Shown here piece by piece: positions 11,107-22,789 of a stretch of 64,000 nt of DNA; positions within the stretch are counted from its first letter, which is position 1; every line of letters starts with the position of its first letter. This DNA comes from Megalonaias nervosa (taxonomy: Eukaryota; Mollusca; Bivalvia; Unionida; Unionidae). The DNA lies in NCBI GenBank assembly GCA_016617855.1, contig JAECUM010009298.1, positions 21,453 to 85,452 of the forward strand. Direction: 5' to 3'. A program made the translations under genes and the position numbers. The notes under the pieces were generated by a model. That model had not been told where the DNA came from. It saw only the letters and a list, made by a program, of their open reading frames with translations, and ran no database searches.

Positions 11107-12059
11107 AGGTAATAAAGGCCCATCAGAACAACCTCTTAAATGGATCTAGCATCTCAATAGCCTTAGAGGACATACATATCTGGTTAGTTAATTTGCAATT
11201 CACAGATGTATGTGGTGACTACCAATGCTGTGTTTGAAACTGTGCTTCATCAAATGACTTCATCCTGACCAACAGACAAATTCTGCATATGACTGATTTA
11301 TATTTTTGTGAAATATCATCTTGCCTACTCTAAGAAAAGCAAAGAGGGCCAAGAACAAACATGGATCTTTTAAGCATTTTGTCATACACACTTTCAGTTG
11401 TATGATCAGTGGCCAGAAGTAGTTGTTTCAAAATGGAAGGCGTAATGTTCAGATGCCTGTCTGATGGACTTGTTAGACATTATGAACCAAATACCATTTT
11501 ATTGATGACAAAGTGCATGGTGAATTTATTTTGTTTTAGAAAGATCTATGGGTTTGGTTATACGATAACATATGATTCTGTGTGTTGAACTGTTATCATT
11601 GATATTATATCTTAAAATCTTTTTCCTAATCCAGATTCTATCACTGAATAATAGTAATTGCCATGTAATAATAACATAATCCACATAATTAGGTAATGTT
11701 GTAATATATACTCAATAACATTCATTCTTTCAGCTAGCACATCATGAAATGAAAATATGAAATGCAGCAACACAGTCAAAAACAGACTCGGATACCCATA
11801 TAATTAGGTGCCTTCTTAACAATTACTAAATAAGGCCATTCTTTTCTGCACACATGATAGCTATTTTCATAAGTTAAAGCTATTCCTAATCCATCAGCCA
11901 TCACTGGGTATTATTAACACGTGACACATTTCTCAATGAAACCATTTCCTTTCATATATCCACAACAGCCATCTGCCTTTGAGTTGTGAGTAGGTGAAAT
12001 ACATATAAGCTCTTAAATGGTTATATATTATTCGTAACATTGGTTTCTCAAAGAGACAA
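11107..12059. other. spacer without recognised gene
   Basis: No domain or repeat structure recognised. By position it could be internal DIRS sequence decayed past recognition. Confidence 0.35.
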
Positions 12060-12400
12060 TATATCAACTCTGTGGTATTAAATCTGTGCATCAAGATTTC
12101 CAGTGGAATATGGGATTGCTTTGAAGCAGTTAAAAGTGACACCATATACAAATAATGCCATCGAAGTTTGGCACAGTGCATTTGCAAGCTCCATGCAAAT
12201 ACATCATCTGATCCTTCCAATGCTGGTTAAAAAACTTCAGAAAGAGCAAAATATCCACTGGATGAATATTGAATGGGCACTTGCAAGTGAAGTTCCTCCA
12301 CTGCGAAAGAAGAAATATTGAGATTTCGATCACTGTCTTTATTGCATCATATCCAGTTATGGTACTTTATAATTCCATTGAATACTTTCATGCCTGAAGG
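12060..12400 (+). pseudogene. MULE-like transposase C-terminal fragment
   Basis: The open frame 12103-12321 reads TPYTNNAIEVWHSAFASSMQ, then a stretch ending KKLQKEQ, then VPPLRKKKY. The TNN-x-x-E-x-WH motif followed by a Lys-rich helix and a PP-x-RKKKY end resembles the C-terminal part of MULE-type (often FLYWCH-associated) transposases of animals. Upstream catalytic DDE parts were not found. It lies inside the span of the minus-strand DIRS-like element but on the opposite strand, which suggests a nested insertion. Identification is by motif only. Confidence 0.45.
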
Positions 12401-14035
12401 CACAAAATTAACCTAATTACATAAATATCTGACTTATAACAATTTACGAAGAGCACTATTTTAACGATAATGACAATTTTGAATCTGGTGTAATGATTGA
12501 GCTTGTTTGCAATCTTTTAAAGAATTTTGTTCACGAAATATAAGGTTTTGTTAAACTAAGAATTATCACATTGTGCTTGATTATTTTAACATTGTGTATA
12601 TTATGTCATATATTGACATTTAATTTAGCTCAAAATTTGTAGCTTCTTCATACAAGGTACTTATTTCATATGCTTTGCCCATAAACATTTCTAGAACAAA
12701 ACAAAAATTATTAAAGCGTGTTATTATATGTGTGTCTTGTTAATACAATTTGTATTTTATTTGACTTTTCTATCTCTGAATTCATTGCCCATGATCTCTG
12801 AATTGTCTGTCTCTGAAATATGCCCTCTCCAAAGTGTCCATTCTCCAACATGCCCATCTCTGAGTCATCTGTCTAGTAATTGTCCATAAATAAACACTTC
12901 AAATTACCATTCAGTTCATGTCCACTCACCTTCACCTTCATTATCTGAGGAAGTTAAGAATCATTTTCTTCTGTATCAAATTCATTTGATGTGTCTGGCA
13001 GTGGCTGCTTCCTGGATATTGATGTGGGTCACCAGTCAGTTCTCATTCAACATCTACTGTATGGGTCAAAAACACTTTCTATCAGAGGCCTTGCCTGGAC
13101 ACAGATGCATCTGGAAGAATGCTGGTTTTCACTGGATCCCACAGCCAAGGGATGATAGTTTCAGCTGTAGGTCATCTACGCCTAAGCTTTCCCTACACCA
13201 AACTGGAACTGGCCTTTGGGCATCTGCAATTTTAAAATTTGAGAAAAGAGCAGTTTGAAAGTTCTTCTAGAGGTACAGAATAATGTAAACAAGTGTGTAA
13301 AATTAACTGAAGATGGATCAAGTGATAAAGTGCATTGAAAATGTAAATTATTTTGCTTGTTTAAATACTGATATTATCCTGGGAAAGCACACATGAAAAT
13401 GAAAGCAATAGCCGTCAAATAAGTGCGACTCCAGCCATGTAAGGAAAGAGTTTTGAAACCTTTCAAAGATAAATTTCACTTTCTTCCCTTTTTGAACTCT
13501 TGCTATTACATTTGTTCTGGTTGGACATTATGGAGTGTAATATGATAGCAGCAATGCAGCTGAGAAACTTAAAAATTGGAAAGTGAACACTCTTGTTCAG
13601 CAATAAAGCCCAGACTCTAAATACAGCATCAGGTGCTTGCAAGGAATAATTGTAAATTGTCAATACTCACCTTCAAAACTTAATCAATGCCTGCAGAAGA
13701 ACGAGTGAAGAACATATATAAAGCAAATTCTTTGCTAAAAATTCTCAAAGAAGCAAAGTTTTATAGCTTTGAAAGACAATGAAACTATGGCTCACTAATG
13801 AAAAATGTCAAATGAAAATGCATTGTATAGAATCATAAAATTCTTTTGCAAGTGAGAGGGAGGCAAATTTAACACTGAGCCCATGACTGCTGAATATATC
13901 TAAATTTGCATGCATATTTTCACAATACATGCAAATTTTTCACACAAAACCATTCAAATGATGCCATCTATTGAATGAGAAGGTTTCAATACAGTCACTG
14001 TTTAAAAAATGTGTGATTTCTTAGTAAAACAGGGT
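12401..14035. other. region without firm gene; small CTCTGAA-type repeats
   Basis: About 12770-12870 holds several short ATCTCTGAATT / TGTCTCTGAA repeats. About 12990-13260 is GC-richer, and on the minus strand looks like degraded element coding (for example THINIQEAA), possibly DIRS RNase H, but I could not assign it. The remainder is featureless. Confidence 0.35.
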
Positions 14036-14118
14036 TCGCTTCATAAGCATGCCTTTGGTTAAACATGGTTCTCTTCATAAGCATGCCTTTGGTTAAACAT
14101 GGTTCTCTTTACAAACAT
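14036..14118 (+). repeat. 33-bp direct repeat, about 2.3 copies
   Basis: CATAAGCATGCCTTTGGTTA followed by AACATGGTTCTCTT occurs twice in tandem, with a third degenerate partial copy (ACAAACATGTCTATCTG). Confidence 0.7.
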
Positions 14119-14492
14119 GTCTATCTGAAACAGCTGTATCTATGTTCCATTATTGGAGATGTTCTTAGCTAAACGTATATTAATATATTTTACAGATATT
14201 AAAAATAACAAAAAATAAACTGTAGGTTTAAGTCACAACAAATGGGAGAAAGTAGGTTGTGAGCAGCCACTAAAAAATGCACTGAAGGATACCAGATTAC
14301 ATCTACAAATGAATTTCATTATTGTGAATCAACCGAGGTTGGAAAAAGATGTAAAGACAGACCCATGACATGCGTTTTTAACTCCAAGCTCAAGTAGGTA
14401 AAATCTCAAGTAATTACAATAATGGATTTTATCCTTGCTGACAAGGAATAAAAGGAGGAGCTGACATTACATAAAGGATTTTATATCTTCAT

Positions 14493-14816
14493 CTAGAATA
14501 CACACCAGGTGCTTTTTGCAGAATATAATCTAGGTATATGGAAATTGCTAACATTGATGTAACTCTGAAGATTGGCATGATTCTGTCCATAAATTCTTGT
14601 GAATACCCAGGGACTGATATTCAGACCAAATGGGAGGGTCCACATTTGGTATAACATATCCCTGAATTCAAAAAATCTCTCTTGTGAAAACTCTTCTCGT
14701 TGTCTCCATTCCAAACAATGATGCCTGATTGAAAAGGTTGGGAGCTGTATATCTACGACCAACTGAAGCATGATGTTGGCTTTTGGCAGTAAGAACAGTC
14801 TAAAGTAAAATTCCAT
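14493..14816 (-). pseudogene. DIRS reverse transcriptase fragment (minus strand)
   Basis: The minus-strand frame includes FRLFLLPKANIMLQLVVDIQ, equivalent to the conserved block before RT motif A, and then TLPFGLNISPWVFTRIYGQN, the same LPFG-x-NI-x-PWVFTR block as the plus-strand DIRS element near 6640. Motif A is not recognisable between them and the YxDD motif is lost. The tyrosine recombinase boxes at 10870-11106 lie downstream on the same strand, consistent with one decayed element of about 4 kb. Confidence 0.7.
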
Positions 14817-15309
14817 TATGTTCCTTCATGATATAATTTTTTTTAAACCATTAATTAAAATTATCTTTTATATTCACTTTCTTTTGCTACTTTTGTTTCA
14901 CCAAAGTGGGCCTCATGAGATAATAGTCAGGGTACAGTACTCTATAAATAATGTAGTGAGCTACAGTACTCTATAAATAAAGCATTAGAATTATGCCAGT
15001 ACTTTTTAAATTCATTTCCAGTAACTTAGGGTTACAAATGTATTAGCATATAATAGTTTTAAAAAATACAATCATAATAATAATGATGTTTCTAATTGGC
15101 TAGCGTTAAAAATATGTCTATAGTAATATCAAGCAATGTTAAAATCTCTAGGGGAGAAATTAGATTTAACTCCAATAATTTCCATATATGGGTAGAAATA
15201 TGACTTCACAAAGAGTACTGACAGCTGTCACAAGATCTTCAAGGTGAGTGTCATCTGGAAGAAATATTTATTTCAGGTCAACTAATAAATGCATGCATGA
15301 AGAGTCCAA

Positions 15310-15556
15310 GGTCTTAAAAGGTATGGCCTTTACAAATGCTTTGTAAGGTGTAGCCTTTACTAATGATTGTACATGGTATGGCCTTAACAAATGCTTTTAA
15401 AAAGGTAAAGCCTTAACAAATGCTTGTAAAAGGTATAGCTTTACTAATGATTGTAAAAGGTATAGCCTTTACAAATGCTTTTAAAAAGGTATGGCCTTTA
15501 CAAATATCTTTAAAAGGTATTGCCTTTACAAATATCTTTAAAAGGTATGGCCTCTA
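15310..15556 (+). repeat. tandem repeat, about 33-bp units
   Basis: About eight diverged copies of a unit like AAAAGGTATGGCCTTTACAA followed by ATGCTTTT. Unit length varies from about 30 to 34 bp. Confidence 0.75.
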
Positions 15557-17019
15557 CAGTTATGTTTAGAAATGGGGGAAAATGCAAATTAAAATTTTTT
15601 CTTGATCTACTTACCTTAGAAAGCTCATTTTGCATTGTTTCTGTTTGGTTTGACTGGTCCTCAAATGTTTGACAACAAAACAGATCCAAAATAACACGGA
15701 TGACGAGAATGATTCAGATCTTTTTGCGAATACACCGATATAACTTTGTATTACTAATAACTCTAGTACAAGACTACATGTACATAAAACAAGATACGCC
15801 TGAATAGATATTGCAATTAAATCCATGTATGACATGATAATTACATAAATACAAACACAAATAATGACAAATGTAAAGTGCTAAGAATATAATACTTGTA
15901 ACTTTGAAGAATATAAAAGTTCTAATGGTACTAAAGGTGTAAATACAGGTGATATCTAATTTTTGATAATTTTAAATGGCATATTTGAAAACAAGAGTCC
16001 CTTGAAATGACTGACGCTCTACTGGCCAAACAAAAATTTCCAAGAATCTGCAATAAGTCTGTTTTTCTTTTCTTTTATTTTTCTCAAACAATTGAACATT
16101 TACTCAAGCATTCCAAATTTGGTAACAAAAGTCATTTCTTATATGGGTAAGTTAACATGTTCACAAGATACCTGTAAGTGTAGCACAATCTTATATTAGT
16201 CATGGCTTTTGACCTTAAACTGGGCCACATGGATGGAATATCATTGAGCTTGTCTCAGATACTGTGAAGATATACTCACATGTGATGTTTGGTCAGATCT
16301 ATATTATTATTTTATGCACCCAAGCTGTTGAATTGGCATCATACAAGCAAGTTATTCTTCAGAGATATATATAATCTGGGTTTGATACAACTGCATTCAT
16401 ACTTATTTTTATTGTCATGCTCACATGGCAGTGCAACCAAAGACTTATACATATGATATAATTTATATATATCAAATTAATGACGGTAAGACCGTGATCA
16501 TTCATTCAAAGTCTGAAAAGAATCAGAATAGTAAAACTGATGTTATTGAGTTTTAATGCTAAATGGTTGGTGTGGTTGACAGCATAAACAATTCACCACA
16601 TGTAAGAAGCATCATGATGCACTTTTCCAGGTAACTTCATGTAAGTGCTATGGCAAATGCAATATAATATAAGAGATGAGAGAGACTGCAGTAAAGTAAA
16701 TGTCCCTGGTACAGCTGTAAATGTCCCTGGTACAGCTGAAAACTTAAGTCAGGACCTTTGACTTTAATATGTTTATTGGAAGTCAAATAAATACAGAGTC
16801 TGGTCAAAATCCATTTCTGTATGTACAAGTCACTCTCTTCATAATGAAATACAAATATGCAATCAATGGCCTACAACTTGACTTGAATTCAAAGTCAGTT
16901 AGGTATGGTTTCCAAACTATGGCCTTCATAAACAGGAAGATATACTAATGGCCAGAACTGCAATGTTTTCATTCTGAACCACATGCTTACTACAAGTAGT
17001 AGTCCTGTTAAACCCCCAT
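15557..17019. other. intergenic or intronic sequence without recognised gene
   Basis: A splice-donor-like site on the minus strand at about 15613 ends an open segment, but its frames do not fit the cadherin gene (see rejected items). A 17-bp near-duplicate (AAATGTCCCTGGTACAGCTG) lies at about 16699-16738. Nothing else recognised. Confidence 0.4.
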
Positions 17020-17905
17020 GCAAATGCTACCATTTATTCAATAGGAGTAATAATAGCAATATTTTCAACATGGCCGCAATAATGACATTCTGACAATCAG
17101 TTAAATATCATTTTCAACCAGAACCATCTACATTCAGGTATTGCTATGGTGTTTTAGTGAAAATGCCATATCAGTATGAAGATCTTTTCAGGACAAGAAG
17201 CCATATAAATATTTTTAGGCTATCCATCAAGGCAAAAATATTGGAGGCTGGATCAGCATCATGTTAACAAAGGAAGAACTACATATTTTAGAAAGCAGTA
17301 CTTTTAAAGATTAAAAGAAAACTTGGTATAACCATCCATTCAGGAGAAGTAGCTGTTATGAGAAATTACAAAATTGTCAATGTGGTGTCCATTTTGGGAA
17401 GTCACATCAGCATCATTTTCATTAGGGACCAACTAATATAATCTGAAGTATTTTAATGCAAACCCCAATATGGCCATCCTAGAAAGAAAATGAGCAATGA
17501 CATGATCTTCCAGACCACCATCATGGTGGCTATGTTGAGGGTTTGATTGGCACCACTTTCACCATCTACACATTATAACAAGTATTTTAGTAAAAAGACT
17601 ATGTCAATATGGGCATTTATTCAAGAGATGAATCAATAATGAGATACCCATAGGGGACATGCTGGAGGGTCTGACTGGCACCATTTTCATTCAGAATTAC
17701 CCAGATATCATAAAAATGTTTAAAGTAAAAATTAAGTGTTTATATGACCATCCATTTAGGGGAAGCAGCAATAGCAAGATTTTTAAGTTGGTTGCCATGC
17801 AGTCATAACATCTGTTTCACTGATGACAAACTAGACAAACTTAGTGAAAGTACCATTTCTATACAACCATCTGTTCAGGATAAATTGCAGTAACAAGACT
17901 TTCAG
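17020..17905 (+). repeat. diverged tandem repeat of about 150-180-bp units
   Basis: Motifs such as CCATCCATTCAGGAGAAG, GACTGGCACCATTTTCA and TATTTTAGTGAAAATGCC recur in the same order about five times across this stretch, with heavy divergence. It resembles an old satellite-like repeat. No coding potential seen. Confidence 0.55.
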
Positions 17906-18822
17906 GCCATCACATAAGTTCTTTTGGTCTTTGACCAGTTCAGCTGAATAGGAACTTGAAAGAAAGTCAGGAGCACTGTTAATTTTATTCAAAAGATTTT
18001 TTTATGATTGGTATGCATTTAGATCTGAAAAAAACCCACATCTGTTTAACTAACTTCAATTTATCTGTCAAAAACTATATGCAATAAATCTCCCAAGGAA
18101 CAGTGAAGGTATCAAGTCACAGTCAACTAATTATTATGTTACACAGAATCAGTCAGTTCATGGTGGTGGTATGTTTGATGTAAAAAAGCAAAGGTACAAA
18201 TAAGAGAATGTTGTTGGTGGATAATTGGATAGTATGCATATCAAATGTTTCCCTAAAATATAATATGGACCTAAAATACAACTACCAAGGTAATTATTTA
18301 AGTTTCCTTTTTTCTTATTACAGCACAATTCATAGTCATGAATTCCAAATTGTAAACAAAGGGGAAGCATATAGCTGTGGAACTGTAACAGTACAAGGCT
18401 CAGACATGTTTATAAGTGAGCTGTACAACATATAATTCTTATGATATCAAAAATGATGCTATGCCCTAAGTATTAAAAGCTATGTCACAATTATGGCAAT
18501 TGCACTAAGATATTATATTTATTTTAACAAATGATATCATGGAAAATGAATAAGCTTTCTGTGCCCATTATCTGAGCTTTATTATGAATGACTCCTTCAT
18601 AAATGGATTTCATTATCAATCTCTCTTTTTCTCTCTGAATAAAACAAATGCAAGAATAAATCATAGATTGTTTAACAGTAAATTTTCAAAGTGATCCCAG
18701 TTATTTTGGTGAATTGTTTTGTCAAGACATAGGAATTAGAATAAGTCTTGCAAATATATTAAGTATAAGCAGATCACAAACCTGTGAGAAGAAGACAATT
18801 TTGTTTCCTCAAAGCTACATAC
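17906..18822. other. no recognised feature downstream of last sure cadherin exon
   Basis: Expected to contain intron or further C-terminal cadherin exons. I found no segment with both splice sites, fitting phase and cadherin motifs. Confidence 0.4.
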
Positions 18823-18934
18823 CTGTCACAAAGGCAGGAAAGTTGTCATTTTCATCAAGGACTGTTATATACAGAGTGGTTGTTGCATTGATTACAGATC
18901 CATTGACATTTCTATGTAGATCACTTGCTTGAAT
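18823..18934 (-). CDS. cadherin exon (boundary DENDNFP), last confident exon
   Basis: Acceptor TTTAG before ATTCAAGC, donor ACAG|GTATGT. It reads IQASDLHRNVNGSVINATTT then LYITVLDENDNFPAFVT, the end of an EC repeat (A-x-D Ca-binding motif and the DENDNFP linker) and the first residues of the next. It starts in phase 0, continuing directly from SFSLT of exon 22546-22717, and leaves one base (phase 1). Because the linker is followed by new repeat sequence, at least one more exon must exist downstream. Confidence 0.9.
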
Positions 18935-19224
18935 CTAAACACAAATTGGGAAACAATAGAATACTTTATGATGTGTACTTTTATTCTGTTGAAGCTTGAA
19001 AGGAGACAAAAACTGTAATAAAAGGGAAGCAGCAATCTCACTGCAAAACCAATTAATTGTATATTTATTTGACTTTTCTATCCTTGAAAACCAAACTAAC
19101 ACTGATATAAATCTTATGGCTGTTGGTAAAAACAGCAATGATAAAGCCACCATTATTTAAGTTCAAACCAGATTTTATTCACAACAATATTTCATTACTA
19201 CTAAAACTTGGCTTTGGGCTTTTA

Positions 19225-19396
19225 ACAGCACTTGCACATTATTTGACTACATCATGCCAAGGAAATGGAAGCTAAGTGCTTTTCTCAAAGATATACCAAG
19301 GTGGTCAACCCTGGCAGACCTGTAAAAGTACCAAACCCACAACCTTTGAAATACAAGTCTAATACCTGACCAACTGATTTACCGAGTCTCCCTTTA
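19225..19396 (-). mobile_element. tRNA-derived SINE copy 3
   Basis: On the minus strand a tRNA-like head has A box TAAATCAGTTGG and B box region AGGTTGTGGGTTTGG. It is followed by the shared 3' domain GCCAGGGTTG ... GAGAAAAGCACTTAG ... CATTTCCTTGGCATGAT. The last block is nearly identical to that of the copy at 56429. It lies in the intron between exons 18823-18934 and 22546-22717. Confidence 0.7.
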
Positions 19397-21659
19397 TAAG
19401 TAATCATGTACAAAAATAAATACAAGGCATTCAGTAGAAAACTTGCATCTTGCAGACAGAAGCAACTACTAAGGTATGCACATATAGTTCTTGGTACAAA
19501 TAATAAATATTTGTATTAAAACATTGCTGTTATGCAGTGTTATGCCAGAATTTTTCTTTTTTTCAAACTAGTGTTTTGTAAATCATTTGGAACATACTAT
19601 ATGCTTTGGCACCAACAAAAGCATTTTTCAAAAATTTAGTTTAGTTAGGAACATGATACCTTTAGTCATATGTCTCATTTTCTGCCAGTAGTCAAGGAAA
19701 TCACAAAAGTCTAAGGTTGACCTTGAGACTGAGTTTCTAGTTCAGCCAATCCAAAGTAACTTTTCAAATATAAAGTCATCTGTTATTGGTTGAGATAGAA
19801 TCTTATTTCAAAATTAAAAGCTCAAAGGTTTTAATGATTGCTAGGTATTTAGAAAATCAACCACACAATCTATTTACAAATAAATAACTTGGAAAAGTTA
19901 AGCTTGGTAGGATGACTTAAGGTTGCAAAAAAAATATGAGAAAAACAATGATGGATTTTTTCCATGTTTGAGGAATTGATAAATAAGAAGTGGGGTTTTC
20001 TGGTTGTCATTCATGAACTAACAGTATGGTATGCTTCTGGTCTTGTCACGTGCTATGAAAAAATCTCTGCATCTGGAAGTTAGCCTCTAAACTGGCTGCC
20101 ATTTTTGTGCCATAATCCTAAGAAATCGTCATATAAACCAAACCATTTCACAGAAGAGAATTATTATAATTATGGATATGATTTTTAATACCAGCTATTA
20201 TATTTGAAATACTAAAACTGAAGGCATGTACAACTCATTTTCAAATTGGAAGTGAGGTTTTCAATTAAAAATAATTGATTATGTCAGCATAAATTCATCT
20301 TGATCATACAGTGATCCTCCATTACAAAGCACTCAATATGCTAGTTTCCCTCTTATAATAATTTGGTAGTCATGGAAATCATTAAAGGTCAAGTTCAGTG
20401 TATATAAAACTGCATACAACCTGGGCTCTTAGTATTGTATATTTTCACAAGGTGTGATTCACTGAATGACAGCACCAATAAAAAAATGTTTTTCACAAGG
20501 TATTTTACCTAAGGATAAACTGGGGGTTCTCATTTAATTCCAACACAATAAACATGTGGGACATCATTGGTGCCAAAAAAGGCAATCTTTTAGTGAAATA
20601 TATAAGTGCTATAATGAAGGTCAATGACTTCCTGTGTGTAGCACTGAACTATTCCAATTGATAAATAAGAGATAGGCTAAAAAAGTGTACACAGTTGAAT
20701 AGCAACGAATTATTTAACCTGCAACTTTGTTATCATAATGATCCTTGATCACTTTAAAAAATTTTTTTTATGATTTTGCTTATATATATTCAGTAAGCTG
20801 AGGTAAGTGATCTTTCAGTAAAGTGACAATACACAACACAGAATATCAATCTGCATACAGAGCATAATAATTCATTTTAAAGGAAATTAGATAAATGAAT
20901 TTGACAATCCATTCTCTGGCCTTCTAAACGTTCTTGACTACAGCCTGAAAAACATATAATTCTTTGTAAGAAATCTTTAGGTGATAAAAGCAATTCTCAT
21001 TTAAAGAAAGTGAAAAATCTAACAAAAACATCTATTCATTTTCTCAATGCCAAATAAGACATGGATGGCCAAGAAAAAATTTCTGGAGAGATAGATTCAA
21101 AGAAAAGTATAAATTTAATTATCACTATATATGTTATGGATTTTGTGACAAATGAATTTTTGAAAAAATTCTACTAAACTTAGATTACCATTAATAATCT
21201 AATCAATTCTTTCTAATTTCACTAGTTGTACTTACAATTATTATGAGTTTAGAAATGGAATCTACAGGCAACTGAATGAACAACAAATAATGTTACTTTT
21301 CGAATAAGGGTTTAATGTTTGTATTAGACAGACTATTTAAATAATTACATTACCTTGTCCTCCTTGGGTGTGCATAATAAACTTTCAACATAACTAAGAA
21401 GCCACTAATATCACCAAATTATAGGACTTCAGACAATAACAATGTTTTGATTCTATTTAATATGCTGTATCTTGTGTTGTAATTTATCTGCTATGATTTT
21501 ACCCTGGTGTCTTTTGTTGTACAAATTACAATTTAAAAATACTCAAAAGACATTAGTGTGGATGTGGTCTAAATATAATTAGTTTATTGGTAGAACTAAA
21601 TAGGCAATAATATACTATTCTGATGCAGTAATAAGCTGTAGCTTACTTCTCTACTATTA

Positions 21660-21661
<2 letters not shown>
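19397..21661. other. cadherin intron sequence without recognised feature
   Basis: AT-rich, with scattered short homopolymers. A weak resemblance to the CTTGACC-type repeat lies near 19700-19740. No exon is needed here because flanking exons join in phase. Confidence 0.5.

Positions 21662-21743
<82 letters not shown>
21662..21743. repeat. (TA)n microsatellite
   Basis: About 40 uninterrupted TA dinucleotides in a cadherin intron. Confidence 0.95.
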
Positions 21744-21748
<5 letters not shown>

Positions 21749-22545
21749 TTGTCAATATATTTACTAATAATATGATTATTAGCAACTGTAAACATATGCG
21801 AGCATCTATTCATAGATCCTATGCAAGTTTACATTCTTAATATCTTAAAATAGAACATATGCATGTACGAAATTTCAATTAAAGTTGATCACTACAATTT
21901 AGTCATGAATCAAATTTAAAGAAATTATAGATATACATACCACATGCAAGAACAGTAACTCTACTTAAGTCTTTATTGAAACTCAGCTTGCATATTCCTC
22001 ACAGAGTATATGGTCACTATTTAAATTCAAAATTAACTTACTATTTTATATCTACTAAACCAAATGACCAAATGGATGTGTTTAATAAGATGCTATTTAT
22101 ATTATAGCAATCCTTTCTTCCTAACCACACTTAAACTTTAAATGGGTTGAATCTCATTTTACTAGGTGCTTCCTAATTTCATTCAATGTAGTTCTTGGCT
22201 GTTGGGAACCAAACATTGCATGAATCACTTAAAAAATGGCTCCCATGAACTGTGTTATAAAGAAGGAGTACTGTTTTTGTTCTAAGCCAAGTCCTCATTT
22301 TAGCAACATTATAAAGACAGTCCCTGACCATTAGAGGCATTATTACTGTATTTGGAAAGCTGCATGCCTGATAATGTTAACCGATTTCAAATCGTCCAAC
22401 CATTTATTAAATATTACCCAAATAGCAAAGACTTAAAAGCAGATGCACAAATGCATGGAGATGTCAAAGGATAGACAAAATGAATAATATACATGACACT
22501 GAGATCCTTAATGTAGGGTAAAATAAAACAAAACTATATACAAAC
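21744..22545. other. cadherin intron sequence without recognised feature
   Basis: No repeat or coding structure recognised. Confidence 0.45.
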
Positions 22546-22717
22546 CGTAAGAGAGAAGCTTCTTTGATTGCTTGGAGGGTCAAAATCTATTGATTTTTGC
22601 AAGTAAATGTTTCCAGTTCTTGAGTCAATGTAGAAAGTATTATCATTATCTCCACCTGCTATCCAGTAGGTGACTATGTTATACTCTGAGCTGTAATCCT
22701 TGTCAGTAGCAAGTACA
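22546..22717 (-). CDS. cadherin exon (EC repeat core)
   Basis: Acceptor TTTTCAG before TGTACTTG; donor ACG|GTTTGT is weak but keeps the frame. After the split Ser codon it reads VLATDKDYSSEYNIVTYWIA then FYIDSRTGNIYLQKSIDFD and QRSFSLT. ATDKD is the Ca-coordinating motif and F-x-ID-x-x-TGNI is the central EC signature. It follows DINDKYPVF of the previous exon and leads into IQASD of the next. The 48-bp minisatellite starts only about 70 bp upstream of its acceptor. Confidence 0.9.
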
Positions 22718-22789
22718 CTGAAAAGAAAGACATACCAAATTTGTTTAGTTGGGCAAACATATGATGCTTGTATGGGAGAGATGAGATTT

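Noticed and set aside
12910..13260. Acidic PTSISRKQPLPDTSNEFDTE-like frame on the minus strand as a cytoplasmic tail
   Set aside because: Short, bounded by stops in the same frame, no convincing splice sites in phase; may be degraded transposon coding.
15614..15820. Possible cadherin transmembrane exon ending at a good donor (15613)
   Set aside because: The frame open after the acceptor at about 15796 is phase 0 while the preceding sure exon ends in phase 1, and the frame that would fit hits a stop. No cadherin motif.
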